Below the pieces are notes generated by a model, which was given only the letters and a program-made list of their open reading frames with translations, made no database searches and was not told where the DNA came from. Below, in pieces: positions 9,878-21,369 of a DNA stretch of 64,000 bases (position 1 is its first letter; every line of letters starts with the position of its first letter). Source of the DNA: Dipteris shenzhenensis (lineage: Eukaryota > Polypodiophyta > Polypodiopsida > Gleicheniales). The position numbers and the translations under genes were made by a program. The stretch lies in NCBI GenBank assembly GCA_047967505.1, contig CM106539.1, one strand, 5' to 3'.

Positions 9878-12670
9878 TCAACATTTCTTACATTGCTGAA
9901 ATGTCCTTGCTTTGAATGTTTGCCCCACAAATTCTTGTGCCGCCTTGTTTATATCTGCCAAAATAATTGTAGGTGTTTTCTTAATCTCACTTTTTCTCAG
10001 GTCCTCCATTCTAGTTGCATCATCCCACCGCCCAGCAGTTGCATGGATGTTTGCCATGAGCACATATGGAGCAGCACAGCCTGGATTGATCTGAGCAAGC
10101 TGCACAAAGCATCTGAGTCCTAGTTCGGCTTCCCCATAAGTTTTGCAAGCACTGAGCAAAGCTGTCCACATTCCTTCAGATACAGGCCACCACATAGTTT
10201 CAAGTAAATCCTCTGCCTCAAACAAATGTGCTGATCGTGCAAGCAGGTCAACTATGCAAGCATAGTGTTCTATTATCAATGCAATGCCAAATTTCTTTCT
10301 CATCACCTTGACATACTCCTGGCCTTTTAGTACTAGGTTGGCATGGCTGCAAGCAGTAAGCAAAGATATTAATGTTATAGCATCTGGCTTCACACCCTGT
10401 TCTTGCATATCCTCAAAACATTGCACAGACATGTCACCTTCATGGTTCATGCCATATCCCTGTAACATAGTGTTCCACGACTCCACCTTTCGAACTGGCA
10501 ACCAGTAAAAGATTTCCTGTGCTTCTGAAATTGAGCCACAATTAGCATACATGTCCACCAAAGTACTGCCAAGAAAAGGATCTCTTTCAAATCCCTTTTG
10601 TGCAATCTCAGCATGTACTTCCCGACCCTTGCCTGCGGCTCCCATGCTGCTGCAAGCTTTCAGGGCACAAACAAATGTAACAGCATTAGGAGAGATGCCC
10701 TCCAGCTGCATGTGTTTGAAAGCATTCAGCACTTCCTGACTAAGTCCATGTTCAGCAAAACCGGTAATTAGTGCATTCCAAGACACAACATCTCGACCTG
10801 GCAGCTTGATAAAGACTTCCCTTGCCTCTAAAAGTGAGCCACATTTTGCATACATGTCAATCAGAGAGTTGCCAACAGAAAGTTCTCTTTCAAATCCCTT
10901 TTTTAAAACCTCGATGTGTACTTCTTGGCCCTTGCCTATGGCTCCTATGCTGCCACAAGCTTTCAAGATGCAAAGAAATGTGACAGCATCTGCAGACAAA
11001 CCTTCCATTTCCATCTTTTCAATGCATTTCAGTGCTTCCTGACCAGGTCCATGTTCAGCATATCCTGCGACTAATGTGTTCCAAGAGATAATATCTTGAA
11101 TTGGCAATTTGTCAAAAACCTCCCTTGCCTCTGACAGTGAGCCACATTTGGCATACATGTCAACCAACGTATTTCCGACAAAAAGATCACTTCCAAATCC
11201 CTTATGTGCAACTTCAGCATGTAATTCTCGGCCCTTGCCTATGGCTCCCATTGTGCCACAAGCTTTCAAAGCACAAACAAATGTGACAGCATCCGGAGGA
11301 ACACCCACTAGTTGCATCTGGTCAAAACACTTCAGTGCTTCCTGACCAGATCCATGTTCAGCATATCCTGAGATGAGAGCGCTCCACGATACAACATCTT
11401 GCACTGGCAATATATTGAAAACTTCCTGTGCCTCTGAAAGTGAGCCACAACTGGCATACATGTCAATCAAAGCACTGCCGACAAAAGGGTTGCTTTCAAA
11501 TCCCTGTCGTGTGATCGCAGCATGTATTTCTTGGCCCTTGCCTATAGCTTGCATGCTGCCACAAGCTTTCAGGACACAGACAAATGTGACAGCATTCGGA
11601 GAGCATCTCTCCCAATGCATCTGTTCGAAACATCTCACTGCTTCCTGCCCAGGCCCAAACTCAGCATACCCTGCAATCAGTGCAGTCCACACGACAACAT
11701 CATGAACAAGCAGCTTATCAAAGACTTCCTGAGCCTCTGAAAGTGAGCCACATTTGGCATACATGTCAACCAAAGTGCTGCCAACAAAAAGACCTCTTTC
11801 AAATCCCTTTTGTGCAATGTCAGCATGTAATTCTCGGGCCTTGCTTATGGCTCCAATACTTCCACAGGCTTTCAAGGCACAAGCAAACGTGATAGCATCT
11901 GGAGAAACCCCCTCCAGATGCATCTGGTCAAACAAGTTAAGAGCATCCCGACCAGATCCATGCTCAGCATATCCTGCAATAAGTGCATTCCACGAAACAA
12001 CATTTCGAATTGGAAGGCTATGAAAGACTTTCTGCGCCTCTAAAAGGGCACCACATTTGGCATACATGTCGATCAAAGTGCTGCTAACAAAAAGATCTCT
12101 TGCAAATCCCTTTTGTGCGATCTCAACGTGAATTTCTCGGCCTCTTTCCACTTCTTTCAGCCTAGTACAAGCTCTTAATAGGGTCATAAGCGTGTAGCTG
12201 CTAGGATGTACACCATCCCGTTGCATTTTCTGGTACAGTTTGAGGGCATGCCGCTCTTCACCACATTCGATATACCCTAGTATAAGAGAAGTCCATGAAT
12301 GCTCATTCTGACGAGGCAACCTGTTGAAAACCTGCTGAGCCTCGGATACAACTCCACATTCCACAAACATTGGGACAATGTGGTTCCCAAGAGCTCTATG
12401 AACTTCTAGCCCACTATGGCAAATGTGCGCATGCACACGCTTGGCATGTGCTACTTCTCCTTCTTTCCTGCACTTTTGCAAGGTGCAGATAAAGGTCTCA
12501 ATGGAAGGCACCTCAGCCATCCCGTCCAAAATACTGAGTGTCTCCTCCACGCTCAGCATCTCGCAACCAATGCACTCTGTTGGTTTGACCTGTAGTGTTT
12601 GCGAACGGTGGTGGTTGCTTCTTATGCCAAACAGATGTTCAGCCCCTGTTGATTCCCTGGCTTCCGCCAT
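9878..12670 (-). CDS. PLS-class pentatricopeptide repeat protein (E-type end)
   Basis: An intact, intronless 930-codon frame, initiated at the first Met (MAEARESTG). PLS-class PPR proteins bind organellar RNA in a sequence-specific way and usually guide C-to-U editing, splicing or stabilisation in mitochondria or plastids. Repeats begin near residue 58 and run to about 800 in P-L-S triplets of 101 residues. The L-type helix DMYAKCG recurs at residues 201, 302, 403, 504 (as DMYASCG), 605 and 706 (as DMYANCG), with linkers such as LKACGSIGAI. Residues from about 775 match the E region (CSHANLVLKG, then WTALLSACKTYGEAELG and APYVLMANIHATAGRWDDA). The end (SEIKKTPTIILADINKAAQE) is a degenerate E+ stretch, and no HxE(x)nCxxC DYW deaminase follows; editing would need a partner in trans. 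The N-terminus is not an obvious transit peptide by eye. No introns and a 3' flank with a 33-bp duplication fit ordinary plant PPR gene structure. Confidence 0.93.
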   Translation of the reverse strand: MAEARESTGAEHLFGIRSNHHRSQTLQVKPTECIGCEMLSVEETLSILDGMAEVPSIETFICTLQKCRKEGEVAHAKRVHAHICHSGLEVHRALGNHIVPMFVECGVVSEAQQVFNRLPRQNEHSWTSLILGYIECGEERHALKLYQKMQRDGVHPSSYTLMTLLRACTRLKEVERGREIHVEIAQKGFARDLFVSSTLIDMYAKCGALLEAQKVFHSLPIRNVVSWNALIAGYAEHGSGRDALNLFDQMHLEGVSPDAITFACALKACGSIGAISKARELHADIAQKGFERGLFVGSTLVDMYAKCGSLSEAQEVFDKLLVHDVVVWTALIAGYAEFGPGQEAVRCFEQMHWERCSPNAVTFVCVLKACGSMQAIGKGQEIHAAITRQGFESNPFVGSALIDMYASCGSLSEAQEVFNILPVQDVVSWSALISGYAEHGSGQEALKCFDQMQLVGVPPDAVTFVCALKACGTMGAIGKGRELHAEVAHKGFGSDLFVGNTLVDMYAKCGSLSEAREVFDKLPIQDIISWNTLVAGYAEHGPGQEALKCIEKMEMEGLSADAVTFLCILKACGSIGAIGKGQEVHIEVLKKGFERELSVGNSLIDMYAKCGSLLEAREVFIKLPGRDVVSWNALITGFAEHGLSQEVLNAFKHMQLEGISPNAVTFVCALKACSSMGAAGKGREVHAEIAQKGFERDPFLGSTLVDMYANCGSISEAQEIFYWLPVRKVESWNTMLQGYGMNHEGDMSVQCFEDMQEQGVKPDAITLISLLTACSHANLVLKGQEYVKVMRKKFGIALIIEHYACIVDLLARSAHLFEAEDLLETMWWPVSEGMWTALLSACKTYGEAELGLRCFVQLAQINPGCAAPYVLMANIHATAGRWDDATRMEDLRKSEIKKTPTIILADINKAAQEFVGQTFKARTFQQCKKC

Positions 12671-12679
12671 TTTGAGTAT

Positions 12680-13150
12680 AGCAAAGCTTCAACCCAACCA
12701 AAATCATACAAGCCTCGATTCTTTAGTAATCTTATGCCTGAAATCTGAAGCCCTTGGGATTGTCGGCTGAAAGTGACCACCCTAACCGTACGAGGATCAG
12801 AAAAGCCGGATCCTGGAGGATATTGCTCCATTCGAAGCGCAAATATGCTGGTGCAAATGTGGATAAAGCGAGCTCCTGGGAGCTGCTCAGGCAGTGGAAT
12901 GTACCTACTCCTGGTCCTGGTCCTGCGGTGCTCACATTTCGGTAAGGGGATGAGACTGAAGAGTTAGGATGTACCTCTGCCAAAGCTAAAGTCGATGTCG
13001 TTCTGGTGAACAACATGGCTGGCAACTTCAACGCAAAAAATGAAACAATACAGAAGAGGCTGACGGATTAAACAATGAACATCCAATCCAATAGAGAAGA
13101 GGCTGCCAGAGTGAACAGCACCTCGTCAAAAGTCCTGTGACACCCCCTCA
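12680..13150. other. Upstream region of the PPR gene
   Basis: Presumed promoter and 5' untranslated region of the minus-strand PPR gene. No TATA box or other element could be assigned with confidence; open frames here are short and overlapping. Confidence 0.35.
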
Positions 13151-13165
13151 GGTGTTGCTCCCTAG

Positions 13166-13700
13166 GTGCCCATCCCTCCTTGTCTTCAGCATCTAGGGTT
13201 GCATAGGTCTTCTTGTTATCGTACTCCTCCAAATGCATGTTACAAATGTCTAAAGCTTGGTCATTGTGCTCGAGACTCCCCTAGGGCCCCAAGGAAATCC
13301 AGCTCCTTCCTTCTCCTCCTCGTCCATTCCACTCTCTCTCTCTCTCAAAAACAAAGATCTCTCACATCTCATAGGTTTGGTGGAGAAATCGCCATTCCAA
13401 GTTACTAGAAAGTTGAGTTGGCCCACCTATGCTCCTAGGCCACTCCCCGTTGATGTGAATCCGAACATGGAGTGCCCAATAATGCTCACCAAGGTGCTAG
13501 AGGCACCAACCAATATAGGTTCATGGAGTAACCCAATCATAGGGAACCATTCTTGCGCAACTAAGAGCACATCCTTGGGAGAAAGAAATCGATTGGAAGG
13601 AGCCAATAGAAGCACTAGTCCAACTTATTTGGGACTTGAAAGGAAAATCTCCAATAGGCGAGATTCCCTGAGAATATCTAGAGTGCAACTATAGGAGGTG
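13166..13700 (+). pseudogene. Possible LINE-type ORF1 tail with zinc knuckle
   Basis: The frame beginning at 13166 contains CYKCLKLGHCARDSP, a CCHC zinc knuckle in which the final Cys has become Ser. It is followed, after a frame change, by a Pro/Ser-rich tail (WPTYAPRPLPVDVNP). A knuckle followed by a Pro-rich tail is typical of plant L1-type LINE ORF1, but also of some gag proteins. No endonuclease or reverse transcriptase follows; the region runs into a 386-bp tandem duplication. Confidence 0.35.
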
Positions 13701-14440
13701 TTAAAGACCAGCAAAGGGAGGACCCACAAAACTTTTGACTGAGCAATACACATAGGGAGCCCTAACTCCAAGCCAAGCTAGCCCTAACTCTATACCAAGC
13801 AAACCAACCCTTGCATCAAGGTCACCACCAAGCATGCACCAGCACGACCAAGGGATGAAAGACACAAAGATGAAACCACAAAAGCATAGGAGATCTTTTG
13901 GGATCGCAAGATTGGCATAGCATTAAATTGTTGCTCTAATTAGCACCCTATTTCTAAATATTCTTAGCTAATGGGTTTGCAAAAATGGCAACACCAGGCG
14001 TAGACGTGATAGATACTCTAGCATAATCCTTGCCATCGATACACCGATAGTTGATGAGAATATCTAGAGTGCAACTATAGGAGGTGTTAAAGACCAGCAA
14101 AGGGAGGACCCACAAAACTTTTGACTGAGCAATACACATAGGGAGCCCTAACTCCAAGCCAAGCTAGCCCTAACTCTATACCAAGCAAACCAACCCTTGC
14201 ATCAACGTCACCACCAAGCATGCACCAGCACGACCAAGGGATGAAAGACACAAAGATGAAACCACAAAAGCATAGGAGATCTTTTGGGATCGCAAGATTA
14301 GCATAGCATTAAATTGTTGCTCTAATTAGCACCCTATTTCTAAATATTCTTAGCTAATGGGTTTGCAAAAATGGCAACACCAGGCGTAGACGTGATAGAT
14401 ACTCTAGCATAATCCTTGCCATCGATACACCGATAGTTGA
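13669..14440. repeat. 386-bp tandem duplication
   Basis: Copy 1 is 13669-14054 and copy 2 is 14055-14440, directly adjacent and of equal length. I can see two single-base differences (near 13821/14207 and 13912/14298), giving over 99% identity. It is therefore a recent duplication. No protein is recognised inside the unit. Confidence 0.93.
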
Positions 14441-16680
14441 TGAGGAGATGCCTATCATCACTATCAAAATCAAGAAAGAAAATATTCAGGGAGTTTGAGT
14501 TTATATCTATGATCACTTGGTGAATAACTCAAGCTAAAGAATCTAAGACCTTTGCCCCTTTGTGTTTGCATGCTAGACCAAAGAACCTATCTCCCTAGGG
14601 TATGTTGTGTGATGCAGTGGAGGTTTGTATTACAAGGGTAAGCTCAATTGTTGTTGCCTATCCCTTGTTATTGGGCTGACCTTGGTTAAAGGGCACTAAA
14701 GTCCTACAAGATTGGGACATAGAGATGATGACCATATGCACTAAGGATACTAAAATAAAAATCCCCACTAATCTCAAAAAGATCCCCAAAGAACAGAGTG
14801 CAAACCCTTGCTTTCATAAAGGGACAAGGCATCCTTCTGGAGGCATCTTCATCTTTATTGAGCTCACCTTCTACAGCTCCTTTCTCCTCTCCGATTTGCT
14901 TTTAAAATCTCATCATTATGTTCATTTTGGTCTTGGTGTGTTTTGAGCCTTCTCATTGAGTGTTCTTATTGTTTCCTGAGAATATGTTCTCTATGTTTCC
15001 TAATTTTCTAAGGTCCTAAGATATCAATTGTGGGTCCCATTGAGGAGAAAGCTAAAGCACCTTAACAGGGTTGTTTCATCTCTTGTTACCCATTGCCAAA
15101 TCCTTGACACTGTTTGCAAGCATTAATGTGAACATGGAACATCTAGGGACTTCCAAAATGTAGAACTTGCATGTCTACAACACTACCTTGCAATAAAAAA
15201 GGCTTCAACCTTACACTAGAAATGCAACTCTACTACAAGCAATGATGCACTACAAGATCAACTCCTACAACAGAGACCCAATACAGTAGCACAAGCCATA
15301 TGGCCATTATACATCGTCACTCAACACATTAGCAAGCCTATAGTGACACAAAGCTAATACACTCAACACACAAGAAGCAGGCATAGTAACAATCATGACT
15401 CTCTACATAGCAACACTATGAGCAAGCCAAACTACAACGCAAACACAAACAATTAGTATAGAGCAACATGACTTCAACATGCTAAACAATGATAAAAGTA
15501 ATGCAAAAAGTGATACCACCAACTCAAGATAACAAATGAGCTATAGCAATGCGCAACTTGCCTACACAATTCAATCATTATAGCATTATTTGTAGCTAAA
15601 CAGCAGAATAAAAGGTAATGTAAGTGCCCTTGACACTTAAAGTTTTGCATACAAAGAAACTAAATTGCCACATCAAAATGGCTCTGAAGAATCGCTATGA
15701 GAGCTTCTTTTCTTTAAACTTTTATACAACAACAACCCAATTCCTTCTCCGATCTCATTGCGTTCGCTTTCATAGCCTGTTTTCATTTCTGCATGTAAAT
15801 GAGTTGTTGTTGCTTTCATATTCTTCTTCCTTCATTCTCCTCACATATAGAGACCTGTGCACAGAGGATAAGGTCCACGTGGCAAGTAGTACCATGTGGC
15901 AAATGGTAGCAAGCCACATTAACGTTATCCTCCATTTGGGTAAACTACAACATTAGCATAGGCCGCATCAATTTATGCAACACATGTGCCAGGTTTCATC
16001 TAGGTGCCGCATGAGTAGCATAGTCAAGCTAGCACCTTAGCATACCACATCATCAACCACATCACCTTGTCATATCAAAGGGTCCGATTAGCATCAATTA
16101 TTTTTTCCCCCAAAGACCCCCTTGAAAAATGATAGCCTACGTGGGCTATCCACCATCCCAACCCTTGAGAAATGATAGCCTAAGATGGGCGACCTTGCCC
16201 TAAGTTTGACGGATAAACTTAGCCATAGCCTTATTTTAATGCATATAGATTTATTAAATGGTGAAATATATAACATATTCGTGTAAATTATGCTTTGCCA
16301 TTCAATTTGATATATAAGATCAATCCATTTGAATTTGGCAATTAAAAGATACGAGCTGTCAAAGTTGGCTATTTTTTCGTGATCAATATAGATTTTTCCT
16401 CTTTTTTTGGATTGTCGTGGTCGCTCAATTTTTTGCACCAAACCAAGAGTGCCAAGTTTCTACAATTTGCACCAAAAAAACACATTATCATGCCATATCA
16501 TCGTCCATATGTCACCTTCCATGTCATTATGGCCATGTCAATAGTAGATGATCATTTGCCTTGTCAATAGTGACAAGTAGCCACACATCATCATGCCATG
16601 TCATCAATGTCATAGCATCATGTCACTTCATCATGTGCTACTTACATAAGCACACTTTTGTATGTAGCATATGCACAAAC
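14440..16680. other. Non-coding stretch
   Basis: No recognisable gene. Around 15150-15600 the plus strand is rich in short ACA/CAA-type words. At about 16115-16190 a roughly 45-bp motif with the core aaatgatagccta occurs twice. Confidence 0.45.
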
Positions 16681-16689
16681 ATTGCCACA

Positions 16690-17077
16690 TCACCATGCAT
16701 GCCACACCATCAATTCAACCACTCCCTTTGATAAAATTTGCCAAATTTTCAAGTGACTATAACTTTAGGTCCACAAGGAGTTATGCATGCCACACCATCA
16801 TTTTAGCCACTCCCTTTGAGAAAATTTGCCAAAATTTCAAATGGCTATAACTTTTGATCCATAAGGAATTCTACAATGATGTAAAAAGGAAAAATGCTTA
16901 GAAACTCATGCACTAGTCACTTTAGGTCCAAAAGGAGTTATGCATGCCACACCATCATTTTAGCCACTCCCTTTGAGAAAATTTGCCAAAATTTCAAATG
17001 GCTATAACTTTTGATCCATAAGGAATTCTACAATGTTGTAAAAAGGAAAAATGCTTAGAAACTCATGCACTATGTAG
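16690..17077. repeat. 157-bp tandem repeat, about 2.5 copies
   Basis: Units 16764-16920 and 16921-17077 share the cores gttatgcatgccacaccatc and aatttgccaaaatttcaaat. A diverged partial copy precedes them from about 16690. The first two junctions keep the period within a base or so. Confidence 0.85.
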
Positions 17078-17079
17078 TG

Positions 17080-19100
17080 GTCACCTCATATCTAATTTTT
17101 GACATTTATATAGTTTGGAACCAGTAAGATTCATCATCAAGACCACCTCTTGATCCATTGTAGCCTCTTCAAACTAGCACATAAAATAAACAACGATGAA
17201 ATCATTTGCTACATTTTACATATCAAACTATAGTCTATTTGTAGAAGTTGTAGAGTAGCACAGCCTTAGAAGAGATCCAACTCCACCAATCCTACCTGAA
17301 CACCCAATTATTCAATACTGACATTAGTCCATTGGGATCTATCATCGATGTTCACATTCATACATCTACCATACCACCTTAGTACCTTGGCATTCATCAC
17401 ATTAGGGATACACTTGGTAGAGTGATATCACTTTTGGAATTAAGGAAATTGCACACATTTGCACACACATGTTGTGACCCTTGTAAAGTCACACCTCTTC
17501 CCATTGACACACACATGCCATCCTTGTAAAGGTCACATTCTTGACTCTTTTTAACATTGGTTCTTGTACACATATAGATTAGCCTTGCATAGCCTCTTGG
17601 ATTCTTGACCATTGTTATCATCCTGTTATTATAAGCTTGATGATTGGAATCTTTGGCACACAATTGTTCCATCACGATGTGGTTCATATATTTCTTGAGT
17701 CAAATAGGTTGGCTTATGCTTTACAAAATAGTTTGTTTTGAGAGGAAGTAGTATAGTTTGAGTAGGTTGAGCATAAACCCCACAGTCATAGCTCATTGTG
17801 TTCTCAAGGTAAACACTCTCAATGGCGCATGGTTAAGCCTCTAGCATTGAGCACTAGATAGTCTCCAACATGGACCTATTCACATCATAGCAATGATATT
17901 GTAGTCATGACTTTGGATGAGATCTGTGAGTGAAAAGAGAGCCTACTTTGACCTTTGTTGCCAGACGTTATGTATCGGGTAAAGATTCCAATTCAGCCTC
18001 ATAGGTCTTGAGAGAATGGACATAGATATATCACATACTTGCATGGATCAACCTCGATGTTTTGATCATTCACATTTGCAAGTAAGCCCTTAAATGAGGC
18101 TTTTTTGTCTACATTAGCATAGTTTGACTTGAGTGTCATACAATCATGACATTCATGCATGGATCTGTCTCCAATTATTAGCACATCGAATGATGCTGAA
18201 TATGCAGTAGGAGTTTAACAGTGACCCTGCAAATTTATAAGAGAACCGAATAAGTTTGTGGTGTTTGATGTACACACCTTGTATCTTGCACCCTCCACCG
18301 CTTTACCAAAGTACTCCATCAGCTACATGCACCTGTGCTTGTGCTTGTACCCAAGAGGTGTGCACTATTTTGTGGCCAATCTAGTTGGCAGTTAATAAGG
18401 AAGCTCAAATGGCCATGGAGTTGGGGCATTGTATCTAAAATCCCACATACGCATGGTCAATTTGAGTGCATGTTAGTCTAGATTGTGAGGTCTCTCAACA
18501 ATTTGGTTAGTACGTAACAATGAGTTAGGTGCAATGAGTTAGTTGTTCGTTAAGTCAATTATTTGGATGGGTTAGCTTATTGTAGGTAGCTATACCTATG
18601 GGTAGTTGATGGGTTAATAGTGATTCAAGTAAGGTCAGAAGATGCCATGTCAATATGCCATCTCGCATTTGGCTAAATTCAATTTTAAAAAAAAGCTTCA
18701 ACTTATCATAACTTCCCATGAATTTGTTAGATTGCAACACAATAAAATGGCAATTAGTTTTTATGACAATAGAATGGAAAATTGCTCTAGTTTTTATGGT
18801 CTCCAATGTTGTGATGAGATTGATTTCATAAAAGAATGGTTTATCTAGGTTGATGTAGTGAAAAATTAAACTATTCCAACATATTTGATACTAAGGAAAA
18901 ACATTCAATGAATTTTATGAGTTTGCTAAATTAAAAGTGTCGTGAGAATATTCATTTATTCATGATCCATCCAAATGTGTCATTAGCTTTGCCAAAGAAT
19001 CTTGGACAAGATACCATTTATCGATATCACTCTGCTTCTCAATGGGCTCATGGATAGTATTTGTCCTACTTCATCTCTCCAATTCTTTTGGATCCACAGT
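17080..19100. other. Non-coding stretch
   Basis: Only short frames without domain content. No repeat array or RNA gene recognised. Confidence 0.45.
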
Positions 19101-19129
19101 ATGAAGCTCATTGATCTTAACATCACTCA

Positions 19130-19490
19130 CCACCCCATTCAGTAAACTAAAATTACATCTAGTATTTTACTTTTCTTCTGCCCAAGGTTTCTCCACCCCA
19201 TTTAGTAAAGCAAAATTGCATCTAGAATTCTCCTTTTCTCATGCTGACGGTTTCTCTATTATCTTTTACCCTGGTTTTTGTTTGTTGAAGTGTTTGGCAT
19301 ATTAATCATCCTTAAATGAACCCAATACTATGACCATCAATGGTCCTTATATTAATATGTTTAAATCTTCTAATCAATATTATGCTTAAAGTTCTTGGCA
19401 TATTAATCATCCTTAAATGAACCCAATACTATGACCATCAATGGTCCTTGTATTAATATGTTTAAATCTTCTAATCAATATTGCTCGAGT
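19130..19490. repeat. Two local tandem repeats (about 62 bp and 101 bp)
   Basis: At about 19133-19255 a diverged 62-bp unit occurs twice (core cccatt-agtaaa). At 19294-19485 a 101-bp unit occurs twice with few differences, both containing ggcatattaatcatcctta. Confidence 0.8.
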
Positions 19491-19799
19491 TGCCTTAATA
19501 CAAACTGTGCCATTTGCAATGTATTTTCAATTATTTAAGGAAAGTCTTGGCACAAATGCATGTGTCTAGGATTAGATCATTCAAATACGGGTTTAGAGAA
19601 TGGTGATCCCTTAATCTTGAGATGTTACAACTATACACAAAATAGACTATGAATTCAAGCCCAAGACCAAAAATAATAGATAAGGTTGTTCCAGGTCCAA
19701 GTGACCATAGGCCAAAGTGGGTTCTTATAAACCTTAAACTCAAAATCTAGCTAAAAAACTTGGGACAAATGATTAAGATTCTTGACACTATATAAGATA

Positions 19800-20800
19800 G
19801 TAGTGTGAAATTGAGGTAACTTTAGATTACAATCACGAACTAATGTATTCAGACTCCATCGTTGTTGAAATTGAGATAACTTCAGACTACAATAAGGAAC
19901 CAATGATTAAGATTCTTGACACCAAGATAGTAGTGTGAAATTGAGATAACTTTAGACTACAATTAGGAACCAATGTATCTAGACCCCATTGTTGGGATGG
20001 GTGACTGAGCATGGTTGAAATCGAGTAGCATAAGGTCAAAATTGAATAGCATATAGTCAAATTGCCAAACTGAGTAGCATACCATCAAATTGTCAATCCC
20101 AAGCGATAAAAGGTCAAGATTGAACAACATATGGTCATCATTTAGCAGCATAAGATTGGAATCTAGTAACACATGGCGAGTGTCCTCAAAACTCATGGTA
20201 GACTCTTGATTGGATAATTTGAATTTGGTCAGGATTATGGGCATCCAATACTCGAGTCGTCCCTTACAATGGCATATGGATCTATAAATTAGCAATTGAA
20301 CAAGCAGGCAGTCAGTACCCATGTTGATTCTCATGTTAGTATGAGGGCCTTTCTTAGCTATTACGAGCACATGGTCAAAATTGAGTAGTACATGGTTAGC
20401 TACTTGCGGGACAAGCATGGATAGAATTAAGCCACAATAGGTCAAAAGTGAGTAGTATATGGTTAGGACTAAGCAGCGTAAGGTTAGAGCTGAGCATCTT
20501 AATGTCAAAACCAAGAACTCATAGTTAGAACTCAGCAACATAGGGCCAAAATCTAGCAAGATAGGATGAGTGTCCTTGAACTCAAGCCAAACTCTTGGTT
20601 AGAGACTTTGAAGTTTGGAGTGTTTTAGAATCTCGGCATTTATTAATCAAGTTGACTCATACGCGAGTGTGAGGGTCTACTCGGTTGTTTCCAGGAGCCA
20701 CTGCGAAGCACACAATTGGTGCTAGGATCAACATGTAGTTAGCATTGAGCATCTCATGGTTAAGGTTGAGCAAAACATGGCCAACCACGTAGAACATGCA
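19800..20800. repeat. Degenerate short-unit repeat field
   Basis: Dozens of diverged words of the form gagYagcaYaaggtYaaa-ttgagt recur every 20-30 bp. On the minus strand they generate a 198-codon frame (19963-20559) made only of low-complexity LL-F/LD-H-style repeats. Larger blocks also recur (gagtgtcct...actcttg near 20178 and 20570), suggesting a roughly 400-bp higher-order unit. I regard the long frame as a by-product of the repeats. Confidence 0.6.
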
Positions 20801-21369
20801 AGTATGCTAGGTCTGCTCGATCACAAATTATCCCGAGGTATTGAAAGTTTTTACAATATCTTAAAACCCCATAATACAAATTCAAGGTCATTAATAAACT
20901 AGTTCATTTCAATGTTAAGTCAAAACTCAGCATAAACCGAAATGGAATTGGGTCAGTGCACATGTGTACCATTCGATGAATACCAATACACCTAGCAAGG
21001 CATAAAACTGAAACATAAGAATTCGGGAAAAATCAAAATCTTGCACAAATTAAGTTTGTACGTGTATGTGTATGTGTGTTTGTGGTCCTTCCTGTCATCA
21101 AAAAGTTGCAAATAGGACACCTTCATTACATAGTAAAGGAGGGCAATAGTCTCTTCTATTACCATAGGATGGGATCTACTGCCCACCATAACATAAAGTA
21201 GTGTAGTTATCACTAAGAAGAGTCCTTACCAAGCCATAGTCATGTTCTAGAGACATCAACCCTCCCTCCTGGGAATCTTTTTTACCAATTGTATCCCCCT
21301 TTTTTAAAGTTGCTCAAGAGTAGGGTTATCTCATGAATGTATCAAATGTTCTACTGGTATACATATATT

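Noticed and set aside
9900-12020. Many plus-strand ORFs of 60-115 codons opposite the PPR gene
   Set aside because: They recur with the 303-bp period of the PPR repeats and are their antisense shadows.
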